DNA of 24,259 nt from Zoogloeaceae bacterium (GTDB taxonomy: Bacteria; Pseudomonadota; Gammaproteobacteria; Burkholderiales; Rhodocyclaceae), in contig SSSX01000090.1 of the NCBI GenBank assembly GCA_015657735.1, positions 1 to 24,259 on the forward strand, written 5' to 3'. Every line of letters begins with the position of its first letter. Positions within the stretch are counted from its first letter, which is position 1. Shown here piece by piece: positions 10,235-17,230 of this stretch. The translations under genes and the position numbers were made by a program. Below the pieces are notes generated by a model that was given only the letters and a program-made list of their open reading frames with translations, searched no databases and was not told the origin of the DNA.

Positions 10235-10264
10235 AAACGGGCTCCGCGATACGGAGCCCGTTTT
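10235..10264. terminator. Intrinsic terminator after mnmA
   Basis: A perfect 12-bp stem (AAACGGGCTCCG at 10235-10246, CGGAGCCCGTTT at 10252-10263) with loop CGATA and a TTTT end. It lies between convergent mnmA and the transglycosylase gene and may serve both. Confidence 0.9.
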
Positions 10265-10283
10265 GCGTCGGGGTGGCCTGGCT

Positions 10284-10913
10284 TCAGGGATTCTGCGCGA
10301 GGCGGATCGTGGTGTACGACCAGTTGCGTTCCCAGGCGCCGCGGACCAGGTTCGGATACTCGGCGCGGCCGAGGCTGCCGTTGTAGCGGCCGAGGGCGCG
10401 GAAGAGATCGCCCTTTTCGATGTCGAGGTAGTGGCGCAGGATCGTGCAGCCGAAGCGCAGGTTGGTGCGCATGTGGAAGAGGTTGCTTTCCTGGTTGCCG
10501 ATCAGCCTGGTCCAGAACGGCATGACCTGCATGTAGCCGCGGGCGCCGGCGGTCGACAGCGCGTATTTCTTGAAGCCGCTTTCGACCTGGATCAGGCCGA
10601 GCACCAGTTGCGGGTCGAGGCCGGCGCGGGTGGCTTCGTAGTGCACGGCGCGCAGCAGCTCGGAGCGGGAGGTTTCGTCGGGGATGCGGCGGGCCAGGCG
10701 CTGCGACATCTCGGCCAGCCAGCGCGCCCGCTCCGGCGAGCGCTGGAAGCTCGCGTCGAGCGGCGCCTGGTCGGCCACCGCCGCGTGCAGGGCGGCCTGC
10801 ACGCTGGCGGCCAGCGGTTCGTACTGCTGGTTGCCGGCCCGCGCGCCGCCCGCTGCGCCGGCCAGCAGCAGCGCGACGAGGGTCGAGGCAAGGGCGCGGC
10901 GCAGGCCGGTCAC
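10284..10913 (-). CDS. Exported lytic transglycosylase (SLT domain)
   Basis: The 209-residue protein begins with a signal peptide (residues 1-26: M-T-G-L-R-R-A, a hydrophobic core, then A-R-A-G), so it acts in the periplasm. The SLT domain is clear: VLGLIQVESGFKKYALS with catalytic Glu111, AGARGYMQVMPFW, FGCTILRHYL and ALGRYNGSLG. Such enzymes cleave the MurNAc-GlcNAc bond of peptidoglycan, leaving 1,6-anhydroMurNAc. The GTG start at 10913 lies 2 bases after the proS stop codon, and an AAAGG sits 7-8 bases upstream, so it is almost certainly co-translated with proS. No peptidoglycan-binding domain is visible. Confidence 0.9.
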   Translation of the reverse strand: MTGLRRALASTLVALLLAGAAGGARAGNQQYEPLAASVQAALHAAVADQAPLDASFQRSPERARWLAEMSQRLARRIPDETSRSELLRAVHYEATRAGLDPQLVLGLIQVESGFKKYALSTAGARGYMQVMPFWTRLIGNQESNLFHMRTNLRFGCTILRHYLDIEKGDLFRALGRYNGSLGRAEYPNLVRGAWERNWSYTTIRLAQNP

Positions 10914-10915
10914 GG

Positions 10916-12634
10916 TCAGCCTTTGAGTTTGCCGATGACGGTCGCGGCGACCTCGGCGACGGCCAGCCGGGTGGCGGCTTCGTCGCGCCGGCCCTGGTAT
11001 TCGACCACGCCGTCCTTCAGGCCGCGCTCGCCGATGACGACCCGGTGCGGCGTGCCGATCAGTTCGTTGTCGGCCAGCAGCGAGCCGGGGCGCTCGTCGC
11101 GGTCGTCGAGGAAGGCGTCGATGCCGGCGGCGGCGAGTTCGGCGTAGAGCTGGTCGGCGGCCGCGCGGACGGCTTCGGACTTGGCGTAGCCCATCGGCAC
11201 GATGGCGACTTCGAAGGGGGCGATGGCCTGCGGCCAGATGATGCCGCGGGCGTCGTAGTTCTGTTCGATGGCGGCGCCGAGGATGCGCGACACGCCGATG
11301 CCGTAGCAGCCCATCTCCATGATCTGCTCCTTGCCCTGCTCGTTGAGGAACTTGCAGTTGAGGGCGTCGGCGTACTTGGTGCGCAGCTGGAAGATGTGGC
11401 CGACTTCGATGCCGCGGCAGATGTCGAGCGATCCCTTGCCGTCCGGCGAGGGATCGCCGGCGACGACGTTGCGCAGGTCGGCGATTTCGCCCTCGGGGAA
11501 GTCGCGGCCGATATTGACGCCGGTGAAGTGGTAGTCGTCGTCGTTGGCGCCGGTGACGAAATCGGACATCGTGGCCACGCTGCGGTCCATCACCACGCGG
11601 CCGCCAAAGCCGACCGGGCCGAGCGAGCCGCCATTGGCGCCGAAGGCGGTGAGGATGTCGGCCGGCGTCGCGAAGGTCAGCGGGTTGCGGATGCCGGCGA
11701 GCTTCTGGGCCTTGATCTCGTTGAGTTCGTGGTCGCCGCGCAGCAGCAGCAGCACCGGCTTGCCGCCGGAGGCGTCGTCGCCTTCGACGACGATGGCCTT
11801 GACGGTGCGCTCGGCGGGGATCTTCAGGAAGTCGGCCAGGGCGTCGATGGTCTTGACGCCCGGGGTGGACACCTTGGCCAGCGCCGCGCTGGCGGCCAGG
11901 CGCGCGCCGGCGGGCGCCACGGCTTCGGCCAGTTCGACGTTGGCGGCGTAGTCGGAGGCCGGGCAGTAGGCGATGTCGTCCTCGCCGGTTTCGGCGATGA
12001 CGTGGAATTCGTGGGAGCCGGTGCCGCCGATCGAGCCGGTGTCGGCGGCCACCGCGCGGAACTTCAGGCCGAGGCGGTTGAAGATGCGGTGGTAGGTGTC
12101 GTACATGTTGCGGTATTCACGCTGCAGATCCTCGAAGGAGCTGTGGAAGGAATAGCCGTCCTTCATCGTGAATTCGCGGCCGCGCATCACGCCGAAGCGG
12201 GGGCGGATCTCGTCGCGGAACTTGGTCTGGATCTGGTAGAAGTGCTTGGGCAGCTGGCGGTAGCTCTTCAGCTCGCGGCGGACCACGTCGGTGATGACTT
12301 CCTCGTGGGTTGGGCCGATGACGAAGTCGCGCTCGTGGCGGTCCTTGATGCGCAGCAGCTCGGGGCCGTAGAAATCCCAGCGGCCGGATTCCTGCCACAG
12401 TTCGGCCGGTTGCACCGCGGGCATCAGCACTTCGATGGCGCCGGCCCGGTTCATTTCTTCCCTCACGATGGCTTCCACCTTGCGCAGCGCGCGCAGGCCC
12501 AGGGGCATCCAGGTGTAGATGCCGCCGGCGAGGCGTTTGATCAGCCCGGCCCGCAGCATCAGCTTGTGACTGACGATTTCGGCGTCGGACGGGGCTTCCT
12601 TGAGGGTCGAGAGAAAGAACTGGGAGGCACGCAT
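10916..12634 (-). CDS. proS: Prolyl-tRNA synthetase
   Basis: The 572-residue class II synthetase charges tRNA-Pro. It shows the bacterial-type order: N-terminal M-R-A-S-Q-F-F-L-S-T-L-K-E-A-P, motif 1/2 region with LPKHFYQIQTKFRDEIRPR and RGREFTMKDGYSFH, and an inserted editing domain (about residues 225-385) that removes mischarged Ala. Then follow EMGCYGIGVSR near 440 and the anticodon-binding domain (DRDERPGSLLADNELIGTPHR). Length is normal for the long bacterial form. Shine-Dalgarno before ATG 12634 is weak; a near-perfect inverted repeat (AACGGA-G-TCCGTT, 12637-12649) sits there instead. Its stop is 2 bases from the transglycosylase start, so they form one unit, divergent from rppH. Confidence 0.97.
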   Translation of the reverse strand: MRASQFFLSTLKEAPSDAEIVSHKLMLRAGLIKRLAGGIYTWMPLGLRALRKVEAIVREEMNRAGAIEVLMPAVQPAELWQESGRWDFYGPELLRIKDRHERDFVIGPTHEEVITDVVRRELKSYRQLPKHFYQIQTKFRDEIRPRFGVMRGREFTMKDGYSFHSSFEDLQREYRNMYDTYHRIFNRLGLKFRAVAADTGSIGGTGSHEFHVIAETGEDDIAYCPASDYAANVELAEAVAPAGARLAASAALAKVSTPGVKTIDALADFLKIPAERTVKAIVVEGDDASGGKPVLLLLRGDHELNEIKAQKLAGIRNPLTFATPADILTAFGANGGSLGPVGFGGRVVMDRSVATMSDFVTGANDDDYHFTGVNIGRDFPEGEIADLRNVVAGDPSPDGKGSLDICRGIEVGHIFQLRTKYADALNCKFLNEQGKEQIMEMGCYGIGVSRILGAAIEQNYDARGIIWPQAIAPFEVAIVPMGYAKSEAVRAAADQLYAELAAAGIDAFLDDRDERPGSLLADNELIGTPHRVVIGERGLKDGVVEYQGRRDEAATRLAVAEVAATVIGKLKG

Positions 12635-12664
12635 GGAACGGAGTCCGTTGAAAGTTAGCTTTTA

Positions 12665-12753
12665 ATTTTAGCGTGCACCGGCGCCTGTGCGCGCACCCGT
12701 GCGCCTGTCGGGCCGCACCAAATCGGGTCGGCGCCTTTCACGGTTGGGTGAAA
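12665..12753. promoter_or_regulatory. Divergent promoter region of proS and rppH
   Basis: The 161-base gap holds a minus-strand TAAAAT at 12665-12670, suitable as the proS -10 box, and an inverted repeat TTTCAC-N6-GTGAAA (12736-12753) on the rppH side that could be an operator. No -35 boxes are convincing. Nothing else is seen in this gap. Confidence 0.3.
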
Positions 12754-12795
12754 TGTGGAAGAATTCAAGGCAGTTCATGAATTGAAGGTTGCACC

Positions 12796-13338
12796 ATGCT
12801 CGACCGTGAAGGCTATCGGCCTAACGTCGGCATCATTCTGGTGAATGCGCGCAACGAGGTTTTCTGGGGCAAACGGATAAGAGAACATTCCTGGCAGTTT
12901 CCGCAAGGCGGAATCAAGCACGGCGAATCGCCGGAACAGGCCATGTACCGTGAGCTCTTCGAAGAAGTCGGCTTGAAGCCTGAGCACGTCCGCATCATCG
13001 GCCGCACGCGCGGCTGGTTGCGTTACGAGGTGCCCAAGCACTGGATCAAGCGCGAATGGCGCAACACCTATCGCGGGCAGAAGCAGATCTGGTTTCTGTT
13101 GCGACTGGTGGGGCGCGATTCCGACGTCTGCCTGCGCGCCAGCACTCACCCGGAGTTCGATGCCTGGCGCTGGAGTTATTACTGGGTGCCGCTCGAGGCG
13201 GTGATCGAGTTCAAGCGCGGGGTGTATCAGTCGGCGCTGGTGGAACTGGCGCGCCTGCTGTTCCGCGACCGGCTGTTCGACATCCCCGAAAGCTACCGGC
13301 TCCTCGGCGGTCCGGCCGAGCCTCCGCCGCCGTCCTGA
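12796..13338 (+). CDS. rppH: RNA pyrophosphohydrolase
   Basis: The 180-residue Nudix enzyme removes pyrophosphate from the 5' end of triphosphorylated mRNAs and so starts RNase E-dependent decay. It starts MLDREGYRPNVGIILVN, followed by the full Nudix box at about 38-60 (GGIKHGESPEQAMYRELFEEVGL pattern, glycine present). Next come WLRYEVPKHW and GQKQIWFLLRL, all typical of RppH. Its pairing with divergent proS is common in betaproteobacteria. AAGG lies 7 bases before ATG. The C terminus is a short proline-rich tail. A strong terminator follows at 13397. Confidence 0.95.
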   Translation: MLDREGYRPNVGIILVNARNEVFWGKRIREHSWQFPQGGIKHGESPEQAMYRELFEEVGLKPEHVRIIGRTRGWLRYEVPKHWIKREWRNTYRGQKQIWFLLRLVGRDSDVCLRASTHPEFDAWRWSYYWVPLEAVIEFKRGVYQSALVELARLLFRDRLFDIPESYRLLGGPAEPPPPS

Positions 13339-13396
13339 TGCCGTCGCCCCGAACTCCGCGCGGCAAGTCCTGTCTCAATCCTGAAACCGGTTCTGT

Positions 13397-13426
13397 CCGG
13401 AGTCGCTCATCGCGACTCCGGTTTTT
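13397..13426 (+). terminator. Intrinsic terminator after rppH
   Basis: A 10-bp stem (CCGGAGTCGC at 13397-13406, GCGACTCCGG at 13412-13421), loop TCATC, then TTTTT. It separates rppH from the CBS-domain gene. Confidence 0.9.
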
Positions 13427-13455
13427 CGACGTCGGCTACTTTGGGAGGAGACACC

Positions 13456-14049
13456 ATGGAGCGCTTGCACTATCCGCCGATCAAACAGTTCCGGGTCCAG
13501 CGCGGCAGCTGTGAAGTGACAGACGCCTGGAGCGTTGCCAAGGTCGGCCTGTCGTCGCCGGCCATCGAGGTGATGACCGACCTGCGGCGGATTCCCGCCG
13601 CCACCATCGGCCACGATGTCTCGCTGGCCGAAACCAACCACAGCATGATCCTGCGCAGTGTGCGCCTGCTCTTCGTGACCGACGCCAACAAGCGGGTCGC
13701 CGGCATCGTCACCGCCAGCGACCTGCTCGGCGAGAAGCCGACCCGCGTCGCGCGCGAACGCATGATGCGCCACGAGGAACTCACCGTCAGCGACATCATG
13801 ACCGCCACCGACGAGATGGATGCCGTGTCGCTGGAGGATGTGCTGCGTTCCGAGGTCGGCCATGTCGTCGCCACCCTCAAGGCCTGCGGTCGCCAGCACG
13901 CGCTGGTCGTCGAGGAGGGGGATGGCGGGGTGCAGGCGGTGCGGGGGATTTTCTCCGCGTCGCAGATCGCCCGTCAGATGGGCATTCCGCTGCAGACCTC
14001 CGAAGTGGCGCGCACCTTTGCCGAGATCGAGGCGGCCATCGCCGGCTAG
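13456..14049 (+). CDS. CBS-domain protein
   Basis: The 197-residue protein has two CBS-like motifs. The first, around residues 25-95, includes S-S-P-A-I-E-V-M-T-D-L, LLFVTDANKRVAGIVTASDLLG. The second, around 105-180, includes LTVSDIMT, ALVVEEGDGG and VRGIFSASQIARQMG. CBS pairs bind adenine nucleotides and tune partner proteins; no catalytic domain is attached, so it is probably a stand-alone sensor or regulator. ATG 13456 is chosen over the in-frame TTG at 13441 because GGGAGGAG (13443-13450) sits 5 bases before it. No partner is obvious from neighbours; the CNP1-like gene lies 78 bases downstream. Confidence 0.85.
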   Translation: MERLHYPPIKQFRVQRGSCEVTDAWSVAKVGLSSPAIEVMTDLRRIPAATIGHDVSLAETNHSMILRSVRLLFVTDANKRVAGIVTASDLLGEKPTRVARERMMRHEELTVSDIMTATDEMDAVSLEDVLRSEVGHVVATLKACGRQHALVVEEGDGGVQAVRGIFSASQIARQMGIPLQTSEVARTFAEIEAAIAG

Positions 14050-14127
14050 CCTTTCGTGCCGCCGGGCCCGTGGCCCGGCTGGCGGGGGAAGCGGTAGAAT
14101 CGCGGCTTCGCTCCGCTGAAAGTTTCC

Positions 14128-14661
14128 ATGGCTTCCGTCCGCCGCCGTTTGTGCCTGGGTGTTTTGCCGGCCTTGGCTGCCGCGTTTCTCTGTTCGCCTC
14201 CGGCCCTGGCCCAGCGCTCCGCACTGTTCGAGGATGCGGGCAAGCCCGAGTGGAAGGAGGCCGAGCTCAAGCTGCCGCCGCTGCCGTCCGAACCGGACCT
14301 GATTCCCCTTTACGTCAGTCCGTCGGCCACCGCGCGCTTCTTTATCGACGCGAAGTCGCTCAGCCTCGCCGACGACGGTGTGGTGCGCTATACGCTGGTC
14401 GTGCGCGGTTCGGGGGGCGCCGAGAACATCAGTTACGAAGGTATCCGCTGCGAGACGGCCGAACGCCGGCTCTATGCGTTCGGCCGTCCGGGCGGCGAGT
14501 GGGTGCGCTCGCGCAACGATGCCTGGCTGCGCATCGAAGAAAACGCCTTCAACCGGCAGCATGCGGTGCTCGCCAAAGAATATTTCTGCCCGCCGGGCAT
14601 GGCCCGTCCGGCCTTGGCGCAGATCGTCGACGCGCTGCGCCGCGAGGCCGGGCTGCGCTGA
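14128..14661 (+). CDS. CNP1-like exported protein
   Basis: The 177-residue protein has a signal peptide (residues 1-28, ending A-L-A-Q) and so is periplasmic or outer-membrane associated. The mature part contains LPSEPDLIPLYVSPSATARFFID, YTLVVRGSGGAENISYEGIRC and an LYAFGRPGGEWVRSRNDAW stretch, which I recognise as the CNP1-like family (named from a neisserial cryptic protein) of unknown function, largely restricted to betaproteobacteria. Two cysteines (in GIRCE and YFCPPG) could form a disulfide. A TAGAAT at 14095-14100 is a possible -10 box; the Shine-Dalgarno is weak. coq7 starts 27 bases after the stop, so the two may be co-transcribed. Confidence 0.8.
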   Translation: MASVRRRLCLGVLPALAAAFLCSPPALAQRSALFEDAGKPEWKEAELKLPPLPSEPDLIPLYVSPSATARFFIDAKSLSLADDGVVRYTLVVRGSGGAENISYEGIRCETAERRLYAFGRPGGEWVRSRNDAWLRIEENAFNRQHAVLAKEYFCPPGMARPALAQIVDALRREAGLR

Positions 14662-14688
14662 ACATCATGCATTTCGAGGTCGCAAGAC

Positions 14689-15309
14689 ATGATTGACCAG
14701 TTGATCGTCGGTTTCGACAAGGCGCTGCGGACGGTTTTCGCCAGCGCCCACACGGTGCGGCCGATGCCCGGCCAGGGGCTGCCCGAGGTCGGGCTGTCGG
14801 ACGAGGAAAAGCGCCACGCCGCGGCGCTGATGCGGGTGAACCATTGTGGCGAGATCTGCGCCCAGGCGCTCTACCAGGGGCAGGCGCTGATGTCGCGGGA
14901 CGAGGGGATCAAGCGTGCCCTCGAAGGCGCGGCCCACGAGGAGACCGAGCATCTGGCCTGGACGGAAACGCGGATCGCCGAACTGGGTGGGCGCAAGAGC
15001 CTGCTCAATCCGCTGTGGTATGGCGGCTCGCTGGCGATCGGAATGCTCGCCGCGCGCTTTGGCGACGGCGTGAATCTCGGCTTTCTCGCCGAAACCGAGA
15101 GGCAGGTCGAGGCTCACCTGACCCGCCACCTCGACCGCCTGCCGGCCCAGGATGCGCGTTCGCGGGAGATCGTCGAGCAGATGAGGGCCGATGAAGTGGC
15201 TCACGCCGAAACGGCGCTGCGCCTCGGCGCCGTCGAACTGCCCGTGCCGGTCAAGGCCGCGATGAAGGCCACGTCGAAGCTGATGACCGGCGTGGCCTAC
15301 TGGGTCTGA
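14689..15309 (+). CDS. coq7: Demethoxyubiquinone hydroxylase (COQ7 type)
   Basis: The 206-residue di-iron monooxygenase catalyses the last hydroxylation in ubiquinone synthesis. Di-iron ligand motifs are seen in order: VNHCGEICAQALYQGQ, HEETEHLAWTETR, ETERQVEAHLTRHL and MRADEVAHAE. The protein ends K-L-M-T-G-V-A-Y-W-V, as in betaproteobacterial Coq7. GAGGT lies 8 bases before the ATG. It is membrane-associated through hydrophobic helices (LYGGSLAIGMLAA-like region at about 107-120), as known for the family. It converges on the OsmC-like gene; only a short 7-bp hairpin (15319-15342) lies between them. Confidence 0.95.
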   Translation: MIDQLIVGFDKALRTVFASAHTVRPMPGQGLPEVGLSDEEKRHAAALMRVNHCGEICAQALYQGQALMSRDEGIKRALEGAAHEETEHLAWTETRIAELGGRKSLLNPLWYGGSLAIGMLAARFGDGVNLGFLAETERQVEAHLTRHLDRLPAQDARSREIVEQMRADEVAHAETALRLGAVELPVPVKAAMKATSKLMTGVAYWV

Positions 15310-15342
15310 GTCCGCCCTGCGCCGACGCTCGGGCTTCGGCGC

Positions 15343-15765
15343 TCACGCTTCGACGATTTCCCAGCTGTGCTCGATCTCGGCGGTCTTGCCGAGCATCACT
15401 GTCGCCGAACAGTACTTCTCGTAAGAAAGCTTGATCGCCCGCTCGACCGACTCCGGCTTCAGGTTGCGGCCGCTGACCTTGTAGTGGAAAGCGATGCGGG
15501 TGAACACCTTCGGGTCGGTGTCGGCGCGCTCGGCCTTCAGGCTCACCGCGCAGTCGGTGACGTCCTGGCGGCTGCGCTTGAGGATCAGCACGACGTCAAA
15601 GGCCGTGCACCCGCCGGCGCCGGCCAGCATCATTTCCATCGGGCGCGGGGCCAGATTGCGCCCGCCGGCGTCCGGCGCGCCATCCATCGGCACCAGATGT
15701 CCGGAACCTGTTTCCGCGATGAAGCTCATACCGTCCGGGCCGCCCCACTTGACTACGCATTCCAT
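15343..15765 (-). CDS. OsmC-family protein (peroxiredoxin-like)
   Basis: The 140-residue protein has the two conserved OsmC cysteines: C53 in LAGAGGCTAFDVV and C119 in YEKYCSATVML. RPMEMMLAGA and the C-terminal EIEHSWEIVE are also typical. OsmC/Ohr proteins reduce organic hydroperoxides. This sequence looks like the YhfA-type subgroup, whose substrate is less certain. AGGGGA sits 8 bases before ATG 15765; a second ATG at 15760 is out of frame. Its position after coq7 and before rplM is common in betaproteobacteria. Confidence 0.9.
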   Translation of the reverse strand: MECVVKWGGPDGMSFIAETGSGHLVPMDGAPDAGGRNLAPRPMEMMLAGAGGCTAFDVVLILKRSRQDVTDCAVSLKAERADTDPKVFTRIAFHYKVSGRNLKPESVERAIKLSYEKYCSATVMLGKTAEIEHSWEIVEA

Positions 15766-16013
15766 CCTTCGATTCCCCTGAAATCAGCGGGCGGGCGCGA
15801 CCGTCGGGCCCGCTCCGCGAAGCTGGATTGTAACCGGGCCGGGGCAGGTTTCCGGAAGGTGTTTGCTGCGGTGCAGCAAAAATATTGCCGGAGGGTTCGG
15901 CGGGCGTCCGTCAAAATTCATTCGTCGTGATTTTATTGTTGGTAAATCCCGCGCAGATGCTGGGGTTTTTGAAGTATAAAAAACTCTTATTTTGTGATCA
16001 AAATATTTATACT

Positions 16014-16170
16014 GCAGCGCACAAATAAAGCTTGCGCCGGGGCGTTCGCGTGGCCATACTGGCTTCAGTCCAGTTGCTTTTGTAGTTCGAAGCGGCTGAA
16101 AGGTGTCTCCTCCACCCTCCTCCTTTGGTGTGGATTTAGCGCAGATCTTCCCGATCTGCGCTTTTTTTTG
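16014..16170 (+). ncRNA. Candidate small RNA with two anti-Shine-Dalgarno motifs
   Basis: The 15766-16271 gap has no credible gene, yet on the plus strand it contains a perfect intrinsic terminator (16138-16169) that serves no upstream plus-strand gene. A TATACT -10-like box lies at 16008-16013 in an AT-rich stretch; the -35 is weak. A transcript from about 16020 would be near 150 bases. It would hold a hairpin at 16058-16074 (ACTGG/CCAGT) and a second one at 16113-16130 (CACC/GGTG). The loop of the second exposes one of two CTCCTCC motifs (16107-16113 and 16117-16123). Such C/U-rich loops can pair with ribosome binding sites, as in known trans-acting sRNAs. Start point, expression and targets are inference. 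Confidence 0.45.
16138..16169 (+). terminator. Orphan strong terminator upstream of the rplM promoter
   Basis: A 10-bp perfect stem (AGCGCAGATC at 16138-16147, GATCTGCGCT at 16153-16162) with loop TTCCC is followed by eight T. No plus-strand protein gene lies between coq7 and it (nearly 830 bases), so it most likely ends a small RNA. It also insulates the rplM promoter. Confidence 0.92.
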
Positions 16171-16184
16171 TCTTGCGATGGGGT

Positions 16185-16214
16185 TTGACACGGCTCCGAA
16201 CTGCGGAGTAGAAT
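16185..16214 (+). promoter_or_regulatory. Sigma70-type promoter of rplM-rpsI
   Basis: A perfect -35 box TTGACA (16185-16190), an 18-base spacer and TAGAAT (16209-16214) lie about 50 bases upstream of the rplM start. This is the best promoter match in the window, fitting a highly expressed ribosomal operon. Confidence 0.75.
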
Positions 16215-16271
16215 CCGCGGCTTTCCGAATTATGGTCGTTCCCGGTGTCGGGAAAAGTCTGAGGGATCTTC

Positions 16272-16700
16272 ATGAAAACGTTTTCTGCCAAGCCGCATGA
16301 GGTCAAGCGCGACTGGTTCGTTGTTGATGCGACGGATTTGGTCCTTGGTCGGCTTGCTTCCGAAGTTGCGCGTCGCTTGCGCGGCAAACATAAAGCCATC
16401 TACACGCCGCACGTCGATACCGGTGACTTCATCGTCGTCGTCAACGTCGACAAGCTGCGCGTGACCGGCAACAAGGCCCAGGACAAGAAGTACTATCGTC
16501 ACTCCGGCTACCCGGGCGGCATCTACGAAACCAACTTTACCAAGCTGCAGCAGCGCTTCCCCGCTCGCGTGCTGGAAAAGGCCGTCAAGGGCATGCTGCC
16601 CAAGGGCCCGCTCGGCTACGCGATGCTCAAGAAGATGAAGTGCTACGCCGGCGCCGAGCATCCGCACGCCGCCCAGCAGCCCAAAGTTCTCGCGATCTAA
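16272..16700 (+). CDS. rplM: 50S ribosomal protein L13
   Basis: The 142-residue protein is full length and carries typical L13 segments: MKTFSAKPHEVKRDWFVVDA, LGRLASEVARRLRGKHK, YTPHVDTGDFIVVVN, KYYRHSGYPGG and the C-terminal MLPKGPLGYAMLKKMK. It is an early-assembling large-subunit protein that binds 23S rRNA. GAGGG lies before the ATG. The leader of about 50 bases contains GTTCCCGGTGTCGGGAA, a small hairpin that could serve autoregulation. It is followed by rpsI after 12 bases, the usual L13 operon. Confidence 0.98.
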   Translation: MKTFSAKPHEVKRDWFVVDATDLVLGRLASEVARRLRGKHKAIYTPHVDTGDFIVVVNVDKLRVTGNKAQDKKYYRHSGYPGGIYETNFTKLQQRFPARVLEKAVKGMLPKGPLGYAMLKKMKCYAGAEHPHAAQQPKVLAI

Positions 16701-16712
16701 CAGGAGCCGATC

Positions 16713-17105
16713 ATGGCTGTGACTTACAACTATGGTACCGGTCGCCGCAAGTCGGCTGTTGCCCGCGTCTTCATCAAGAAGGGCTCCGGCAACATCGTCG
16801 TGAACGGCAAGCCGGTAGACCAGTTCTTTTCCCGCGAAACCGGCCGCATGATCGTGCGCCAGCCGCTGGTGCTGACCAACTTCGTCGACACCTTCGACAT
16901 TCTGGTCAACGTGACCGGCGGTGGCGAATCCGGTCAGGCCGGTGCGGTCCGTCACGGCATCACCCGTGCGCTGATCGACTACGATGCGGAGCTCAAGTCC
17001 CCGCTGAAGAAGGCCGGTCTGGTGACTCGCGATGCCCGCGAAGTCGAGCGTAAGAAAGTCGGCTTCCGCAAGGCGCGTCGTCGCAAGCAGTTCTCGAAGC
17101 GTTAA
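16713..17105 (+). CDS. rpsI: 30S ribosomal protein S9
   Basis: The 130-residue protein is full length: YNYGTGRRKSAVARVFIKKG at the N terminus, then GQAGAVRHGITRAL. The C-terminal tail ends KARRRKQFSKR, whose last lysine-arginine contacts the P-site tRNA. AGGAG precedes the ATG, 12 bases after the rplM stop, so it is co-transcribed with rplM. A terminator follows directly after the stop. Confidence 0.98.
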   Translation: MAVTYNYGTGRRKSAVARVFIKKGSGNIVVNGKPVDQFFSRETGRMIVRQPLVLTNFVDTFDILVNVTGGGESGQAGAVRHGITRALIDYDAELKSPLKKAGLVTRDAREVERKKVGFRKARRRKQFSKR

Positions 17106-17108
17106 GCG

Positions 17109-17149
17109 TTTCGATGTGGTATCGAAAGGCCGCCTCCGGGCGGCTTTTT
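17109..17149 (+). terminator. Terminator of the rplM-rpsI operon, with a tandem hairpin
   Basis: GCCGCC (17129-17134) pairs with GGCGGC (17139-17144) and TTTTT follows (17145-17149); neighbouring A/T pairs extend the stem. Just upstream, TTTCGAT (17109-17115) pairs with ATCGAAA (17121-17127) as a separate 7-bp hairpin. Confidence 0.85.
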
Positions 17150-17230
17150 GTCATCTGGACGTAGTATCTTCCGGGCACTGCGGCGAGCCTGCCGCAGCGT
17201 CGCGGTGGTTCTTTCCTGTTGGGGGCGAGC

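Noticed and set aside
11045..12658. 537-residue plus-strand ORF opposite proS
   Set aside because: It is antisense to a fully conserved proS and has no domain or ribosome binding site.
15992..16004. TTTGTGATCAAA-like sequence resembling a CRP/FNR site
   Set aside because: It fits neither the FNR (TTGAT-N4-ATCAA) nor the CRP (TGTGA-N6-TCACA) spacing; it is an AT-rich near-palindrome only.
15994..16188. Short plus-strand and minus-strand ORFs in the gap before rplM
   Set aside because: They run through the terminator or the rplM promoter, have no ribosome binding site and show no recognisable protein pattern. An 11-codon GTG frame at 16050 was also judged chance.
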